Origin: Pantoea trifolii
Lineage (GTDB): Bacteria; Pseudomonadota; Gammaproteobacteria; Enterobacterales; Enterobacteriaceae
Length of the DNA: 64,000 nucleotides
Assembly (NCBI RefSeq): GCF_024506435.1
Contig: NZ_JANIET010000001.1
Location: 3,100,001 to 3,164,000 of the forward strand
Reading direction: 5' to 3'
Under the pieces are notes generated by a model, which saw only the letters and a program-made list of their open reading frames with translations, did no database searches and was not told the origin of the DNA. The translations under genes were made by a program, and so were the position numbers. This document shows, piece by piece, positions 50,436-59,378 of the stretch; position 1 is the first letter of the stretch; each line of letters begins with the position of its first letter.

Positions 50436-52141
50436 TGGAAAAAACGCTGGATATTTTTAAAGCGCAGCAGTTCCGCAATGTTCACATTCTGGATGAACTC
50501 ACCGCCTTTCTTGAGCAGGGTGAAAAGGTCGGCGTCCCGGTCGATGTGCAGCTCATCAATAAAATTGAGGCTGCCAAAGAGAATGCTACGAACGGGAAAT
50601 TAAAAATCGCGCTGATTGGAGGATTCTCTGAAGGGAAAACCTCAATAGCTGCCGCCTGGATGGGGCGTCTAGATAAAGCCAGCATGAATATCAGCCATCA
50701 GGAATCCTCCAACGAAGTCAAAGTATACGACGTGGGATCGGACTTTGTCCTGATTGACACGCCCGGGTTGTTTGGCTTCAAAGAGCAGTTCAACGAAGAC
50801 ACCCGGGCGGTCGAAAAATACAAGGACATGACCAAAAAATACATCAGTGAGGCGCATTTGATCCTCTATGTCATGAACTCCACCAACCCGATAAAAGAGA
50901 GCCATAAGGCCGATCTTGAATGGCTGTTCCGCACCCTAAACCTGCTTGACCGTACGGTGTTCGTTCTAAGCCGCTTCGATGAAGTCGCGGACGTTGAGGA
51001 TGAGGACGATTACGCCGCCAACGTAGAGGTGAAGCGCCAGAACGTGCACGCGCGCTTGGACGACCTGATCGCGCTCACCCAGTCGGAACATGATGCGCTC
51101 AATATCGTTGCCGTCGCGGCTAACCCTTTTGATATGGGGACCGAATACTGGCTAGATAATCCGGAGAAATTCCGTGCGCTGTCTCATATCAGTGAACTGC
51201 AAGACGCGACGAGCGGCAAGATTGAAAAAAGCGGGGGAGCACTGGCGCTGAGTGAAGAAACGAAAAAAAGTGTTATCAGGGATATCCTGACACGGAAGCT
51301 GCCGGAAGCCATCGCAAATGATGTGCGTATCCGACAGGAAGTTGAAGATCTCTCATCCATTCATGTCCGGCTCAGCAAAGAACTGCTAATCATGCAGCGC
51401 GATATCGCGGAAGCGCGTGTCAGTCTCAATAACTTTGTACTCGACTACTTTAAAGATTTGATACTTCGCGCCCAGGGCCTGAGCCTCGAAACCTATATGG
51501 AGTTTTTCGAGAGTGAAATCGGTGAGCAAGGCATCATCATTGATACCCGGTTGGACAACGAGTTCGCCCGCCGCGTGCAGTCCGTTAACAATGCCATCCA
51601 GAAGATACATCTGGGCTACAACGCTGAAATCAATCACTACAACGGCAATATGGCGGCCATGGGGAAGCAGGGACTGAATTATGTCGTTAAGAGTAATTTC
51701 ATTAACAGTGCAACAGTGATTGCCGCTCGTGATGGGGTGGTGTCCGTTGGCAGAATGGCCGGGTTAGAGCTGGGAAAACTACTGAAGTTTAAACCCTGGG
51801 GGGCCATTAAATTTGCTAAAGGCTTGAACGGGGCGCTGGTGTTTGCCGGCGTGGCGCTGGAAGTGTGGGATACCTACAACCAGGCAAAGCGTGAGGCGCA
51901 GTTCAAAAAAATGATCGACGCCATGATTTCGAACTTTAAGCAGCAACGCGATGGGGTGATCAGTGTGCTGGGAGGAAGTGATTTCGCACGCGATTATTTT
52001 ACTGGTTTCGCACTGATGCAGGATGAAATGGCGAGCCTTGAACGCGCAATGCTGGCGATCCAGGAGCAGCAGTCTCTCTTTGCCCGCTGGCGTGCGGATG
52101 CGGAAGCGATTGACGCGGAATACACGCGTTTGAACGATTAA
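50435..52141 (+). CDS. leoA: Dynamin-like GTPase LeoA (Eleos system)
   Basis: A 568-residue protein closely resembling ETEC LeoA, the bacterial dynamin once linked to toxin output. It has Walker A GGFSEGKT (62-69, K68), LIDTPGLFGFKEQ, a long conserved stretch ISEAHLILYVMNSTNPIKES, and SRFDEVADVED in the base-recognition place. A helical stalk follows, with LKFKPWGAIKFAKGLNGALV as the likely membrane tip. The end AIDAEYTRLND also fits LeoA. The start codon shares one base with the leoBC stop (TAATG), showing translational coupling. Confidence 0.9.
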   Translation: MEKTLDIFKAQQFRNVHILDELTAFLEQGEKVGVPVDVQLINKIEAAKENATNGKLKIALIGGFSEGKTSIAAAWMGRLDKASMNISHQESSNEVKVYDVGSDFVLIDTPGLFGFKEQFNEDTRAVEKYKDMTKKYISEAHLILYVMNSTNPIKESHKADLEWLFRTLNLLDRTVFVLSRFDEVADVEDEDDYAANVEVKRQNVHARLDDLIALTQSEHDALNIVAVAANPFDMGTEYWLDNPEKFRALSHISELQDATSGKIEKSGGALALSEETKKSVIRDILTRKLPEAIANDVRIRQEVEDLSSIHVRLSKELLIMQRDIAEARVSLNNFVLDYFKDLILRAQGLSLETYMEFFESEIGEQGIIIDTRLDNEFARRVQSVNNAIQKIHLGYNAEINHYNGNMAAMGKQGLNYVVKSNFINSATVIAARDGVVSVGRMAGLELGKLLKFKPWGAIKFAKGLNGALVFAGVALEVWDTYNQAKREAQFKKMIDAMISNFKQQRDGVISVLGGSDFARDYFTGFALMQDEMASLERAMLAIQEQQSLFARWRADAEAIDAEYTRLND

Positions 52142-52156
52142 GTCCCGGGAGAAGAA

Positions 52157-53236
52157 ATGGACATATTAGCGCTGGAAGCGTTGCTGAACCAGATGAAAAA
52201 CCTTCCCCAGCCACGTAAAACGGAAGCGAACATTTTTTCCTCAGGTGCCCGCGGGCACTATGAAAATCCGGTCAGCGATTTGCTGGCCTTCTTTCTCGAT
52301 CCCGATGGTGGTCATGGGCTGGGGCCGCTGGCGGCAGAGGCGCTGTTCAGCTGCTTGGGGCTGGCAGATACGTTCAACGCCGAACTGTCCGCACCGCCTC
52401 AGCGTGAGGTCAGCACTGAAAGAGGGAACCGGATCGACATCCTGCTTGAGGGTGATGACTGGGTGATGATCATCGAAAACAAGGTCTGGCACCTGCAGAA
52501 TAACCCCTTTGGCGATTACCTCACCTGCCTGCAACAGGGGGCATATCAGGGCAAAACGCCCCTTTGCGTGGTGTTATCACCCAACGGTTCTGCGCCTGAG
52601 GGATGGGTTGGGGCCAGTTACCGGCAGCTTACCGATGCATTGTCTTCGCGGATCGGGGAAGCCTACATGGCTTCATCATTAAACAAATGGCTGGTCATAC
52701 TGCGCGAGTATGTTCTGCATCTGGAGTCACTTGTGAGCCACCCTGCTGTTACAACTGAAACCGAAGCGTTTGTTCTGACGAATCTCCACCGCATTGCAGA
52801 AATAGAAGAGCTTAAGAAAACCGTCATTAAAACGTTGTCAGGAGAATGCCAGCGTTATCTTACTGAACATTTCAGCGACAGGGGCTATGAGATCAAAGCC
52901 CGTCTGACTAACTGGTATGGCTTTCCGGTGCTGCGATTTAAATGTTCCCACTGGCTCTCACCCTCAGATGTGGTTCTTTATCTGAACGGAACGGTGGATG
53001 AGTGGTTTGAAGTGATCACTTACGCCTGCGATCTTGAAAATGAGCAGATGCGTGAACAAGCAATCGCGATGCTCAACGTTGAGGGGAGTGAGGAAGAGTA
53101 TGAGGAAGAAGCCAACGGAAGAATTTTAGGTTTCTTTTCCTGCCATGCCTCGCAGGAAACACTTAAATCTGAGTTGCTTTCGGATCTGGCAAAGCGGATG
53201 ACGTTACTGGATAACTTTGAGCGTGAGCACCGCTGA
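52157..53236 (+). CDS. PD-(D/E)XK nuclease-family protein after leoA
   Basis: A 359-residue protein of the PDDEXK_4 type. The active-site set is E36 (HYENPVSDLLAFFLDP), D94 (NRIDILLE) and E107-N-K109 (IIENKVW), all present. A helical middle and an alpha/beta C-terminal domain follow. It starts 15 bp after leoA with a GGAGAAG site, so it is in the same transcript. The published two-gene Eleos does not require it as far as I recall; it may be an added effector or an independent passenger. Confidence 0.85.
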   Translation: MDILALEALLNQMKNLPQPRKTEANIFSSGARGHYENPVSDLLAFFLDPDGGHGLGPLAAEALFSCLGLADTFNAELSAPPQREVSTERGNRIDILLEGDDWVMIIENKVWHLQNNPFGDYLTCLQQGAYQGKTPLCVVLSPNGSAPEGWVGASYRQLTDALSSRIGEAYMASSLNKWLVILREYVLHLESLVSHPAVTTETEAFVLTNLHRIAEIEELKKTVIKTLSGECQRYLTEHFSDRGYEIKARLTNWYGFPVLRFKCSHWLSPSDVVLYLNGTVDEWFEVITYACDLENEQMREQAIAMLNVEGSEEEYEEEANGRILGFFSCHASQETLKSELLSDLAKRMTLLDNFEREHR

Positions 53237-53421
53237 CCACTGTGGCCTGAGGAAACCCCGGCATATTTTTCGTTAGGGTTTAATAGGCAACGGATGAATA
53301 ACAGTGTGGCACCGGCTCAACGCTCATCAAGTTGCTTTGCCCGGATACGTTTTCAAATGATACTTTGAAGATGGCGTAGGGCTTATTTTTTTAAGTTGTA
53401 TATTTCTAACATGGAGAATGT

Positions 53422-54414
53422 ATGGGGTTGTTCACCTTAGAAGAGCAGGAATTTCGGGAAGTTTCGAAAACGACATTTGTGCGCGAATCAATTCTTGAAC
53501 GCAGAGATATCCAGTCGGCCTTAGCCAGAAAGATCGGCCATTTTGTTCCTGACTGCATGGTCATTCAAGAAGAGTTTAATAACTGGGAGGACAGTCATCG
53601 CAGGATCGATTTGCTCTGCATCGATAAAAACTTCAACCTGGTCGTTGTTGAGCTTAAACGTGATGAACAGGGCGCCCATATGGAGCTTCAGGCATTAAGG
53701 TATGCTGCTATGGTTTCGCAAATGACTTTTCATGAAACTGCTGAGTGCTACCAAAAATATCTCGATAAAGAAGGTGTCGAGAAAAATGCAGAGAATGAAA
53801 TCCTCAATTTCTGTGAGAGAGAAGAAAACGAAATCGCTGACTTTAATACCCAAGTACGGATTGTATTAATATCAGCTGATTTCTCTAAAGAGATCACCAA
53901 CACAGTCCTGTGGCTTAACAACAATGGCCTTAATATCAGCTGTTTCAGGCTAAGTCCATATCTTCATCTAAACAAGCTGCTGGTGAATTTCGAACAAATA
54001 ATCCCGTTGCCAGAGGCAAAAGATTTCCTTGTCCGACAAAAGCGCAAAGAAATAGAAGCCATGAAGGCAAATGAAAAATCGGAGAAGGATTACTCTAAAT
54101 TTGTCTTTAAAGGCGCTATATATAATAAGCGTAACCTGGCTTTTGAGCTAATGAGCGACTGGATATCGGAGAATGAGCCTGAGAATATAACTTCTATAGT
54201 ATCGATCTTTGGAAAGGATATTCATCGCAGTCTTATAAAATCGGAACCCGACGTAACTCAGTCACGGCTAAAGCGTTTCCACGAGGCTTCTGTTGAGCTT
54301 GCATCCGGCGAGACGGTACTGATTACCAACCAATGGAGTATCGGCTCCATACAACGACTGATTACAAAATTTGAGACGTTTGGTTATAAAATAATCGCGC
54401 AACGACCTGAATAA
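53422..54414 (+). CDS. Second PD-(D/E)XK (DUF91/NucS-like) protein
   Basis: A 330-residue protein whose N-terminal half has D63 (RRIDLLCID), E77-L-K79 (VVVELKRDEQG) and the following helix MELQALRYAAMVSQMTF, the arrangement of NucS/EndoMS-like and related nucleases. The C-terminal 120 residues (KDYSKFVFKGAIYNKRNLAFE onwards) resemble the substrate part of DUF4268/DUF5655-like proteins but I cannot place them. It has its own upstream gap of 185 bp and a moderate GC content. It could be a defence nuclease. Confidence 0.8.
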   Translation: MGLFTLEEQEFREVSKTTFVRESILERRDIQSALARKIGHFVPDCMVIQEEFNNWEDSHRRIDLLCIDKNFNLVVVELKRDEQGAHMELQALRYAAMVSQMTFHETAECYQKYLDKEGVEKNAENEILNFCEREENEIADFNTQVRIVLISADFSKEITNTVLWLNNNGLNISCFRLSPYLHLNKLLVNFEQIIPLPEAKDFLVRQKRKEIEAMKANEKSEKDYSKFVFKGAIYNKRNLAFELMSDWISENEPENITSIVSIFGKDIHRSLIKSEPDVTQSRLKRFHEASVELASGETVLITNQWSIGSIQRLITKFETFGYKIIAQRPE

Positions 54415-54665
54415 ACTAAATGAAAGCTGGGAGCCAACATTGGCATCAAAAACACCTGATGTGTAAACCAAATGTTCGGCTGAAATAATTATGAACTGAG
54501 CCCCTAAAACTATGATGCTAAGCTGCAAGCGAAGTGCGCTATTGGCGCAAGCAATTAGCAAGTTAGGCACAAAAGGTACCCATGATCTAGCCTCGGAAGC
54601 TGTAGTGCCCCCTATCCCCGACTCGCAAGTGGCTGGATTACTCCTGGCGATTCATTAGGCAACGC
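54415..54665. other. Gene-poor stretch before primase relic
   Basis: A 48-codon frame from 54511 is present but has no recognised sequence and no convincing ribosome site. The last part is probably decayed primase sequence as well, because GGCAACGCCAGC before 54670 resembles the GNAS codons of the intact primase. Confidence 0.4.
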
Positions 54666-54894
54666 CAGCCTAAGCGCTACTTCTACCAGCATATCTGGCC
54701 TCCATAGAGGCCAACAGCTATGAGAGTCCGATTAGCATCAAGATGTTTGGTTTTTCGCTTAAGAGCATCATGCGGGAGCAAGGAATCACTACCTGAAGTG
54801 TCGTACTAAGCTGAAGATGCAAACCAATATTGAAATGACTGAAAAAAGCAGCAGCGAGTGGCTGCCAAGATGTGACGATCCAATAGCAATATGA
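54666..54894 (+). pseudogene. Relic 3' end of a second P4-type primase
   Basis: Three frame pieces match the C-terminus of the intact primase: QPKRYFYQ, then SIKMFGFSLKSIMRE, then TKLKMQTNIEMTEKSSSEW and LPRCD. They are equivalent to QPRRYLYH, SMKMFSLSLESIMRE, TKLGMQTNLDLTEESSSDW and LPKCD at 37180-37390. Frameshifts and the loss of everything upstream make it dead. It shows a second satellite once lay here. Confidence 0.85.
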
Positions 54895-54902
54895 CTTACC
54901 AG

Positions 54903-54924
54903 AACCGGCGAAAGCCTGTTTTTT
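54903..54924 (+). terminator. Relic primase terminator
   Basis: AACCGGC-GAAA-GCCTGTTTTTT, a one-mismatch copy of the terminator after the intact primase. Confidence 0.7.
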
Positions 54925-55096
54925 ACGGCCATGCTTCACCAGCGATGAATGATATCTCTCATCATTCATAGATAAATAATCACTCAAAACCTTGTTTTTA
55001 TTTACAAAAAACAAAAGGTGAACATTGTGAAGGATAAATCCAAAAAAAACTTTTTTCACGTATTATGAAATGATGATTTTTATAGAAGGGATTCAA

Positions 55097-55789
55097 ATGA
55101 AAGCCACAAAAAAATTCATCTTAGATGGTTTAGCTGAATTTGGCTTAAGCGATCTACCAGGAAGGCCTTACGACAGTGCCTTTGAACTTTTAGCATCTCC
55201 TCCAGATCGAAAGCGCGTAATAATGATGGGATTCAATGGTTCCCTCGTAGATGCTCACATTACCAACGCGCAATCCATTGAGAAAGATTTCGAGTCCCCT
55301 ACCATCTCAAATGTTCAGAACGGAATCGAAGGTGCCTGGGGAATAACTCACCTCGCGAAGAGGTTGCAACAAATCCCTGTTGGGCTTGGTTATGATTGGC
55401 AGGATGTCGTTTACACCAACGCTCTTATGATGTGTTCCCAAAATGCAGCATCCATACAAAAGGAAGCATTGAAGCAGAATCTAACCGTTGAGCAACTGGT
55501 GAAAAACTCAATGGGTTTCTTTGAGAATGTAACGCTACAGCTTTGCAACCCAGAGGTGATTATCGCTTACAGCAATGGGCTGACTTCACTGTCCGCCGCC
55601 AGTTTGTTGCTCAAATATTTTGGCGAGGCTGGTACGTTGAAGTATTCCCATCCTAAAGGGTATTACACCACATACGCCTTTTATGCTAAATTCCACACCC
55701 ACCGGGTTCCGGTTGTGTGTGTGCGGCATATGTCGAGGTTTAAACCTCATGAAGAGTATATTAAATCAGCTATTTCGCTGATGAGATAA
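55097..55789 (+). CDS. Hypothetical protein with weak UDG-superfamily likeness
   Basis: A 230-residue protein from the ATG at 55097, which has AAGGGA five bases upstream; a start at 55070 is possible. The order of segments RVIMMGFNGSLVD, DVVYTNALMMC, LCNPEVIIAYSNG and VVCVRHMSRF follows the uracil-DNA-glycosylase fold (first loop with Asn, central strand, and an H-x-S-R motif in place of HPS). This is a pattern argument only. It has no obvious partner and lies last in the island, 40 bp before the right arm-type repeats. Confidence 0.6.
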   Translation: MKATKKFILDGLAEFGLSDLPGRPYDSAFELLASPPDRKRVIMMGFNGSLVDAHITNAQSIEKDFESPTISNVQNGIEGAWGITHLAKRLQQIPVGLGYDWQDVVYTNALMMCSQNAASIQKEALKQNLTVEQLVKNSMGFFENVTLQLCNPEVIIAYSNGLTSLSAASLLLKYFGEAGTLKYSHPKGYYTTYAFYAKFHTHRVPVVCVRHMSRFKPHEEYIKSAISLMR

Positions 55790-55827
55790 GATGGCCCAAT
55801 TTCGAGTTTTGACCTGTTACTTTCCTG

Positions 55828-55851
55828 AATTGGTATACGTTTAGGTATACG
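55828..55851. repeat. Integrase arm-type repeats at right end
   Basis: AATTGGTATACG (55828-55839) is identical to the 12-mer next to int, and a partial copy (GGTATACG) follows at 55844-55851. The pair lies 60-80 bp inside attR. Confidence 0.7.
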
Positions 55852-55910
55852 ATGGAAACTTGAATTGAATAAAACATTTTGTTTTCATAGGGTTATATTG
55901 CTTTTTCAGA

Positions 55911-56010
55911 CTCCGCCAGCACCAAAATTCTCCATCGATGATTACCAGAGTCATTCGATGAAGTCCTAAGAGCCCGTATGGCGCAAGCCTTACGGGCTTT
56001 TTTGTATCTG
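55911..56010 (+). repeat. Right attachment region (attR)
   Basis: CTCCGCCAGCACCAAAAT matches the ssrA end with a four-base loss, and the next 80 bases follow the attL flank with scattered changes, through the terminator to TTTTTTGTATCTG. It does not carry a complete ssrA 3' end. Confidence 0.7.
55971..56003 (+). terminator. Diverged copy of the ssrA terminator
   Basis: AGCCCGTA and TACGGGCT pair around a 12-base loop and are followed by TTTTT. It ends 29 bp before the RIO kinase start. Confidence 0.8.
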
Positions 56011-56031
56011 GACTCTTTCAAGGCGACTCGC

Positions 56032-56886
56032 ATGAAAATCCCAAACCGACTCCAGCCTCTCGTCGATGATGGCCTGGTAGATGAAGTACTACAGAGACTA
56101 AGAAGCGGCAAAGAAGCTGACGTTTATACCGTGTTAACGGGCGGCAAAATCCAATGTGCCAAAGTGTACAAGGACGCCACGCAACGAAGTTTTAAGCAGG
56201 CCGTGCATTATCAGGAAGGACGTAAAGTCCGTAACAGCCGCAATTCACGTGCGATGCAAAAAGGGTCGAAATTCGGGCGTAAGCAGCAAGAAGAGACCTG
56301 GCAAAGTGCCGAAGTGGATGCGTTATTCCGTCTGGCGAATGCCGGCGTACGCGTCCCACAGCCCTACATTTGCATCGATGGCGTATTGTTGATGGAGCTG
56401 GTCACAGATGCAGAAGGCCTGGTTGCGCCACGCCTGAGTGATGTGTTCCTCTCCAAAGAGAATGCCATGAAGGATTTCGATACCATGATCCGCAATATCG
56501 TGCGCATGCTGTGCGCCGGTATTGTTCATGGCGATCTGTCGGAATTCAACGTGCTGCAGGACGCCAACGGACCGGTCATTATCGACTTGCCACAAGCTGT
56601 CGATGCCGCCGCAAATAATCACGCAGAATCGATGTTTGAGCGCGATGTGAATAACATCACCGCCTATTACGGGCAATACGCTCCTCAAATTTTGCAAACG
56701 CGCTATGCGAAAGAGATCTGGCAGTTATATGAAGACGGAAAGCTAACGCCAGAAACGCCGCTTACCGGTCTCTTCGTAGAAGAGTTGCATGAAGTGGATA
56801 TGAATTCGCTGATGGATGAGATCATCGCCGCCGAGGATGAGTTCTACGATCGTCAGCGCGCGGCTAAAGAACGCGACGAGGAATAA
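56032..56886 (+). CDS. RIO1-family serine protein kinase
   Basis: A 284-residue atypical kinase. The P-loop-like part is GKEADVYTVLTGG, the ATP Lys lies in CAKVYK, the catalytic loop is VHGDLSEFNVL (D168, N173), and the metal-binding Asp is D185 in IIDLPQAVD. RIO proteins of bacteria have no settled substrate. I chose the ATG at 56032 (MKIPNRLQPLVDDGLVDEVL) because the upstream codons to 55978 are the terminator hairpin. The gene starts right after the island end. It overlaps the convergent LysR gene by 34 bp. Confidence 0.9.
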   Translation: MKIPNRLQPLVDDGLVDEVLQRLRSGKEADVYTVLTGGKIQCAKVYKDATQRSFKQAVHYQEGRKVRNSRNSRAMQKGSKFGRKQQEETWQSAEVDALFRLANAGVRVPQPYICIDGVLLMELVTDAEGLVAPRLSDVFLSKENAMKDFDTMIRNIVRMLCAGIVHGDLSEFNVLQDANGPVIIDLPQAVDAAANNHAESMFERDVNNITAYYGQYAPQILQTRYAKEIWQLYEDGKLTPETPLTGLFVEELHEVDMNSLMDEIIAAEDEFYDRQRAAKERDEE

Positions 56887-57770
56887 ATGCGGCTCCACAG
56901 CTCGGGCAGGCTGGCAATAAACGCCTCGGCTATCGCATGTTTATTGCCCCCGGGATTCCATAACGTTACCAGCGTAACATTCAATCCCTGATTGCCGACT
57001 TCGGTGGGCAATAGCTGCACATTGCGCCACTGCTGAGCCTGAAAATGCATCGGCAGGAATCCCCAACCCGCACCACTTTCCAGCAAATGCTGCAGGATGG
57101 CGCGATCGTTAACGAACAGGCACTTGCCAGAAATTTGCAGGCGTCGGCTAATCTGTTCATCGTGGTGGGGATGCATTAGCAACTGCGGAATCAGTGACAG
57201 ATCGAGCAGCGTCACCGGTTGCTGCTGTTCGCGGAACAGCGTGTGGGCGGCGAAAAAATTAAGTTCGATGGTTCCGAGCGCCTGCCATTCCATCTCATTT
57301 CCCAACGTACGATGCTGCGCCTGGCAGATAGCAACATGCGCCGTCCCATTTTTGAGCGCCGCTTCAGCCTCATCACGCGTACAACTCCATGCGTTAAAAC
57401 GGATGTTCTTCTCAGCCATATATTCAATCACAGCGTGAAGAAAAGCGTGCGGAATAAAAGGATCGTAAACCAGCACCAGTTCCTGCTCGACGGCAACAGG
57501 CAATGCACGCGCGTAGGATTCAAATGCCTGCGCCTGACGCAGAAAAAGATGCGCCTGACGATGCAGCTGTTGGCCTTTTTCCGTTAGCAGTAACCTGCGC
57601 CCTTCCCGTAAGAACAGCGTGTAACCCAACGCATCTTCAAGATAATCCAGAAGGTCACGCACCGTGGTACGATCCTTCCCCAGCAACAGGGCAGCTTTCG
57701 AAATGCTGCCGGTTTCAGCAATCGTGGCAAAGGCTTCAATCTGCGAAAAAGAGTAGCGCAACGCGGTCAT
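56853..57770 (-). CDS. LysR-type transcriptional regulator
   Basis: A 305-residue regulator with the LysR winged helix (FSQIEAFATIAETGSISKAALLLGKDRTTVRDLLDYLEDALG-type, 7-50) and a periplasmic-binding-like effector domain (about 90-295). It is divergent from the secreted hydrolase with 106 bp between the starts, so this hydrolase gene is its most likely target. The effector is unknown. Confidence 0.9.
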   Translation of the reverse strand: MTALRYSFSQIEAFATIAETGSISKAALLLGKDRTTVRDLLDYLEDALGYTLFLREGRRLLLTEKGQQLHRQAHLFLRQAQAFESYARALPVAVEQELVLVYDPFIPHAFLHAVIEYMAEKNIRFNAWSCTRDEAEAALKNGTAHVAICQAQHRTLGNEMEWQALGTIELNFFAAHTLFREQQQPVTLLDLSLIPQLLMHPHHDEQISRRLQISGKCLFVNDRAILQHLLESGAGWGFLPMHFQAQQWRNVQLLPTEVGNQGLNVTLVTLWNPGGNKHAIAEAFIASLPELWSRIYSSSRSLAAR

Positions 57771-57876
57771 AGCAGACTCCAGAATTGAGAGGGATTTTCC
57801 CCCATTAAGTGATTTTATCAGGGGATTAACCGTTCATATACTGCTGCGTAATCACTCCTCAAGCGCAGAGAAAAAA

Positions 57877-59196
57877 ATGCATAAACGTCTTTTACAACCG
57901 ATCCTGATGGCCGCATCGCTGAGCGCGATCGCCCTTTCCTTCACCTCACACTCCTTCGCGGCGGAAACACAGAATTGCGGTGGCGTAATGCTGCAATCTT
58001 GTCCGCAGCCTTTTGATAAGAAGCTGCCGGATCCGCATCAGATGCTGAGCTGGAGCCAGGCCGAGCGTGTGGTGGGATTCCGCAATGATTATCGCAACTA
58101 TGCGGGCGATGTATTTCATCATGGCGATTCAACGGCTTTGAAAGCCGCCAGTAAGCCGCTGACCGACGCCTCTTACACCTTCAACGGCAAACGCTATTCG
58201 TTGTCCGACTACCTGAAAAGGGAAAATGTCAGCGGCATGCTGGTGCTGAAGAACGGGAAAATTGCCTATAAGTATCTCGGCGCAGGCAATACCGACCAGA
58301 CATTATGGACGTCTCGTTCAGTGGGTAAATCGGTGGTTTCCACGCTGGTAGGTATCGCCATCAAGCAAGGTAAAATCCATTCGCTTGACGATCGGGTAAC
58401 GGATTACGAGCCGGATCTCAAAGGCACCGCCTGGGATGGCGTCACGCTGAAGCAATTGATCCAGCACACTTCCGGTGTCGCCTGGAACGAGGATTACACC
58501 AATCCTAACTCTGACTTTGCGCATCTGACGCAGTGTGAAGCGCGCCCTGGCACCTACGATTGCGTGCGCAATATCATCAGGCAACTGCATCGCGCACATC
58601 CGGCGGGAGAATCCTGGTCGTACTCATCCGGCGGTGCGTGGTTGCTCGGCGATGTACTGGAGAAAGCCACCGGCATGTCAATCGCCTCCTGGCTGGAGCA
58701 ATCCATCTGGAAGCCTTACGGCATGGCCAGCGATGGCGTATGGCATGCTTATGCCAAAGGCCAGCACGACGTTGGCGCACATGGCTTTAACGCCACGCTG
58801 GAAGATTGGGGCCGCTTCGGCTTGTTCATCATGAATGAGGGTCGTTTGCCAAATGGTCAGCAGATGTTGCCCGATCACTGGCTGGATGATGCATCCAACT
58901 GGACGCAGGCGCGCAACTCGCTATCCGCCGCTCATCCTGAAGGCACTTATGGCTATCAATGGTGGAACAACGCGGTTGCCGCCAATGCGCAACATGTCGC
59001 TCCCACCGCCGATAAATCGTTGAAAAATTCACTGTGGGCGCTGGGTATTTATGGTCAGGTGATTATGGTGAACCGTGCTGAAAACCTGGTGATCGTGCAA
59101 TGGTCAACCTGGCCTGAAGCTGAACCAAAGATGAATGCTCAGCCACTTGAAGCCGCGCTTATGTTCAGCGCAATTGCGCAGCAGCTGGCAGATTAA
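57877..59196 (+). CDS. Secreted SxxK serine hydrolase (class C beta-lactamase-like)
   Basis: A 439-residue protein with a signal peptide cleaved near SHSFA-A29. The nucleophile is S148 in SVGK (148-151), the YxS-type element is WSYSSGGAWLLG, and NALWALGIYGQ-like sequence takes the place of the third box. The family includes 6-aminohexanoate-dimer hydrolases, esterases and penicillin-binding-like enzymes, so the substrate cannot be named. Cysteines near the N-terminus of the mature protein (NCGGVMLQSC) may form a disulphide. The divergent LysR gene may regulate it. Confidence 0.87.
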   Translation: MHKRLLQPILMAASLSAIALSFTSHSFAAETQNCGGVMLQSCPQPFDKKLPDPHQMLSWSQAERVVGFRNDYRNYAGDVFHHGDSTALKAASKPLTDASYTFNGKRYSLSDYLKRENVSGMLVLKNGKIAYKYLGAGNTDQTLWTSRSVGKSVVSTLVGIAIKQGKIHSLDDRVTDYEPDLKGTAWDGVTLKQLIQHTSGVAWNEDYTNPNSDFAHLTQCEARPGTYDCVRNIIRQLHRAHPAGESWSYSSGGAWLLGDVLEKATGMSIASWLEQSIWKPYGMASDGVWHAYAKGQHDVGAHGFNATLEDWGRFGLFIMNEGRLPNGQQMLPDHWLDDASNWTQARNSLSAAHPEGTYGYQWWNNAVAANAQHVAPTADKSLKNSLWALGIYGQVIMVNRAENLVIVQWSTWPEAEPKMNAQPLEAALMFSAIAQQLAD

Positions 59197-59378
59197 CGCT
59201 GCGGGGCCACTGTTAAGGTGGCTCCCTTCACTCTCTGTAACAACCTAAAATGCTATCTGGTGTCGATTTAACCAACGAAACTAGACCTTTTTCATTCCTG
59301 GTTTATTCTTAAATCTTTCCATCCCGGCCTATGCCAGGATGAATACCTGAGACGACATATTTCATGAAAGAGGGAATT

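Larger units (their letters stand above)
28174..55928. mobile_element. Composite P4-satellite-type integrative island in ssrA
   Basis: The island is bounded by the ssrA 3' end with its downstream terminator and by a diverged copy of this sequence at 55911-56010. The left end has the integrase reading away from ssrA. The order int, cargo, cos-like site, Ogr/Delta finger on the minus strand, alpA, ash/icd and alpha primase is that of an integrated P4 satellite. Sid and Psu are missing, so packaging functions are incomplete unless supplied by another element. About 17 kb of accessory genes follow the primase, with a relic primase 3' end near the right. Several genes are clearly more AT-rich than the chromosome. 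Confidence 0.85.

Noticed and set aside
28174..55928. Insertion sequences or transposases within the island
   Set aside because: I looked for transposase-like proteins and short direct repeats at gene-block borders and found none that I could support.
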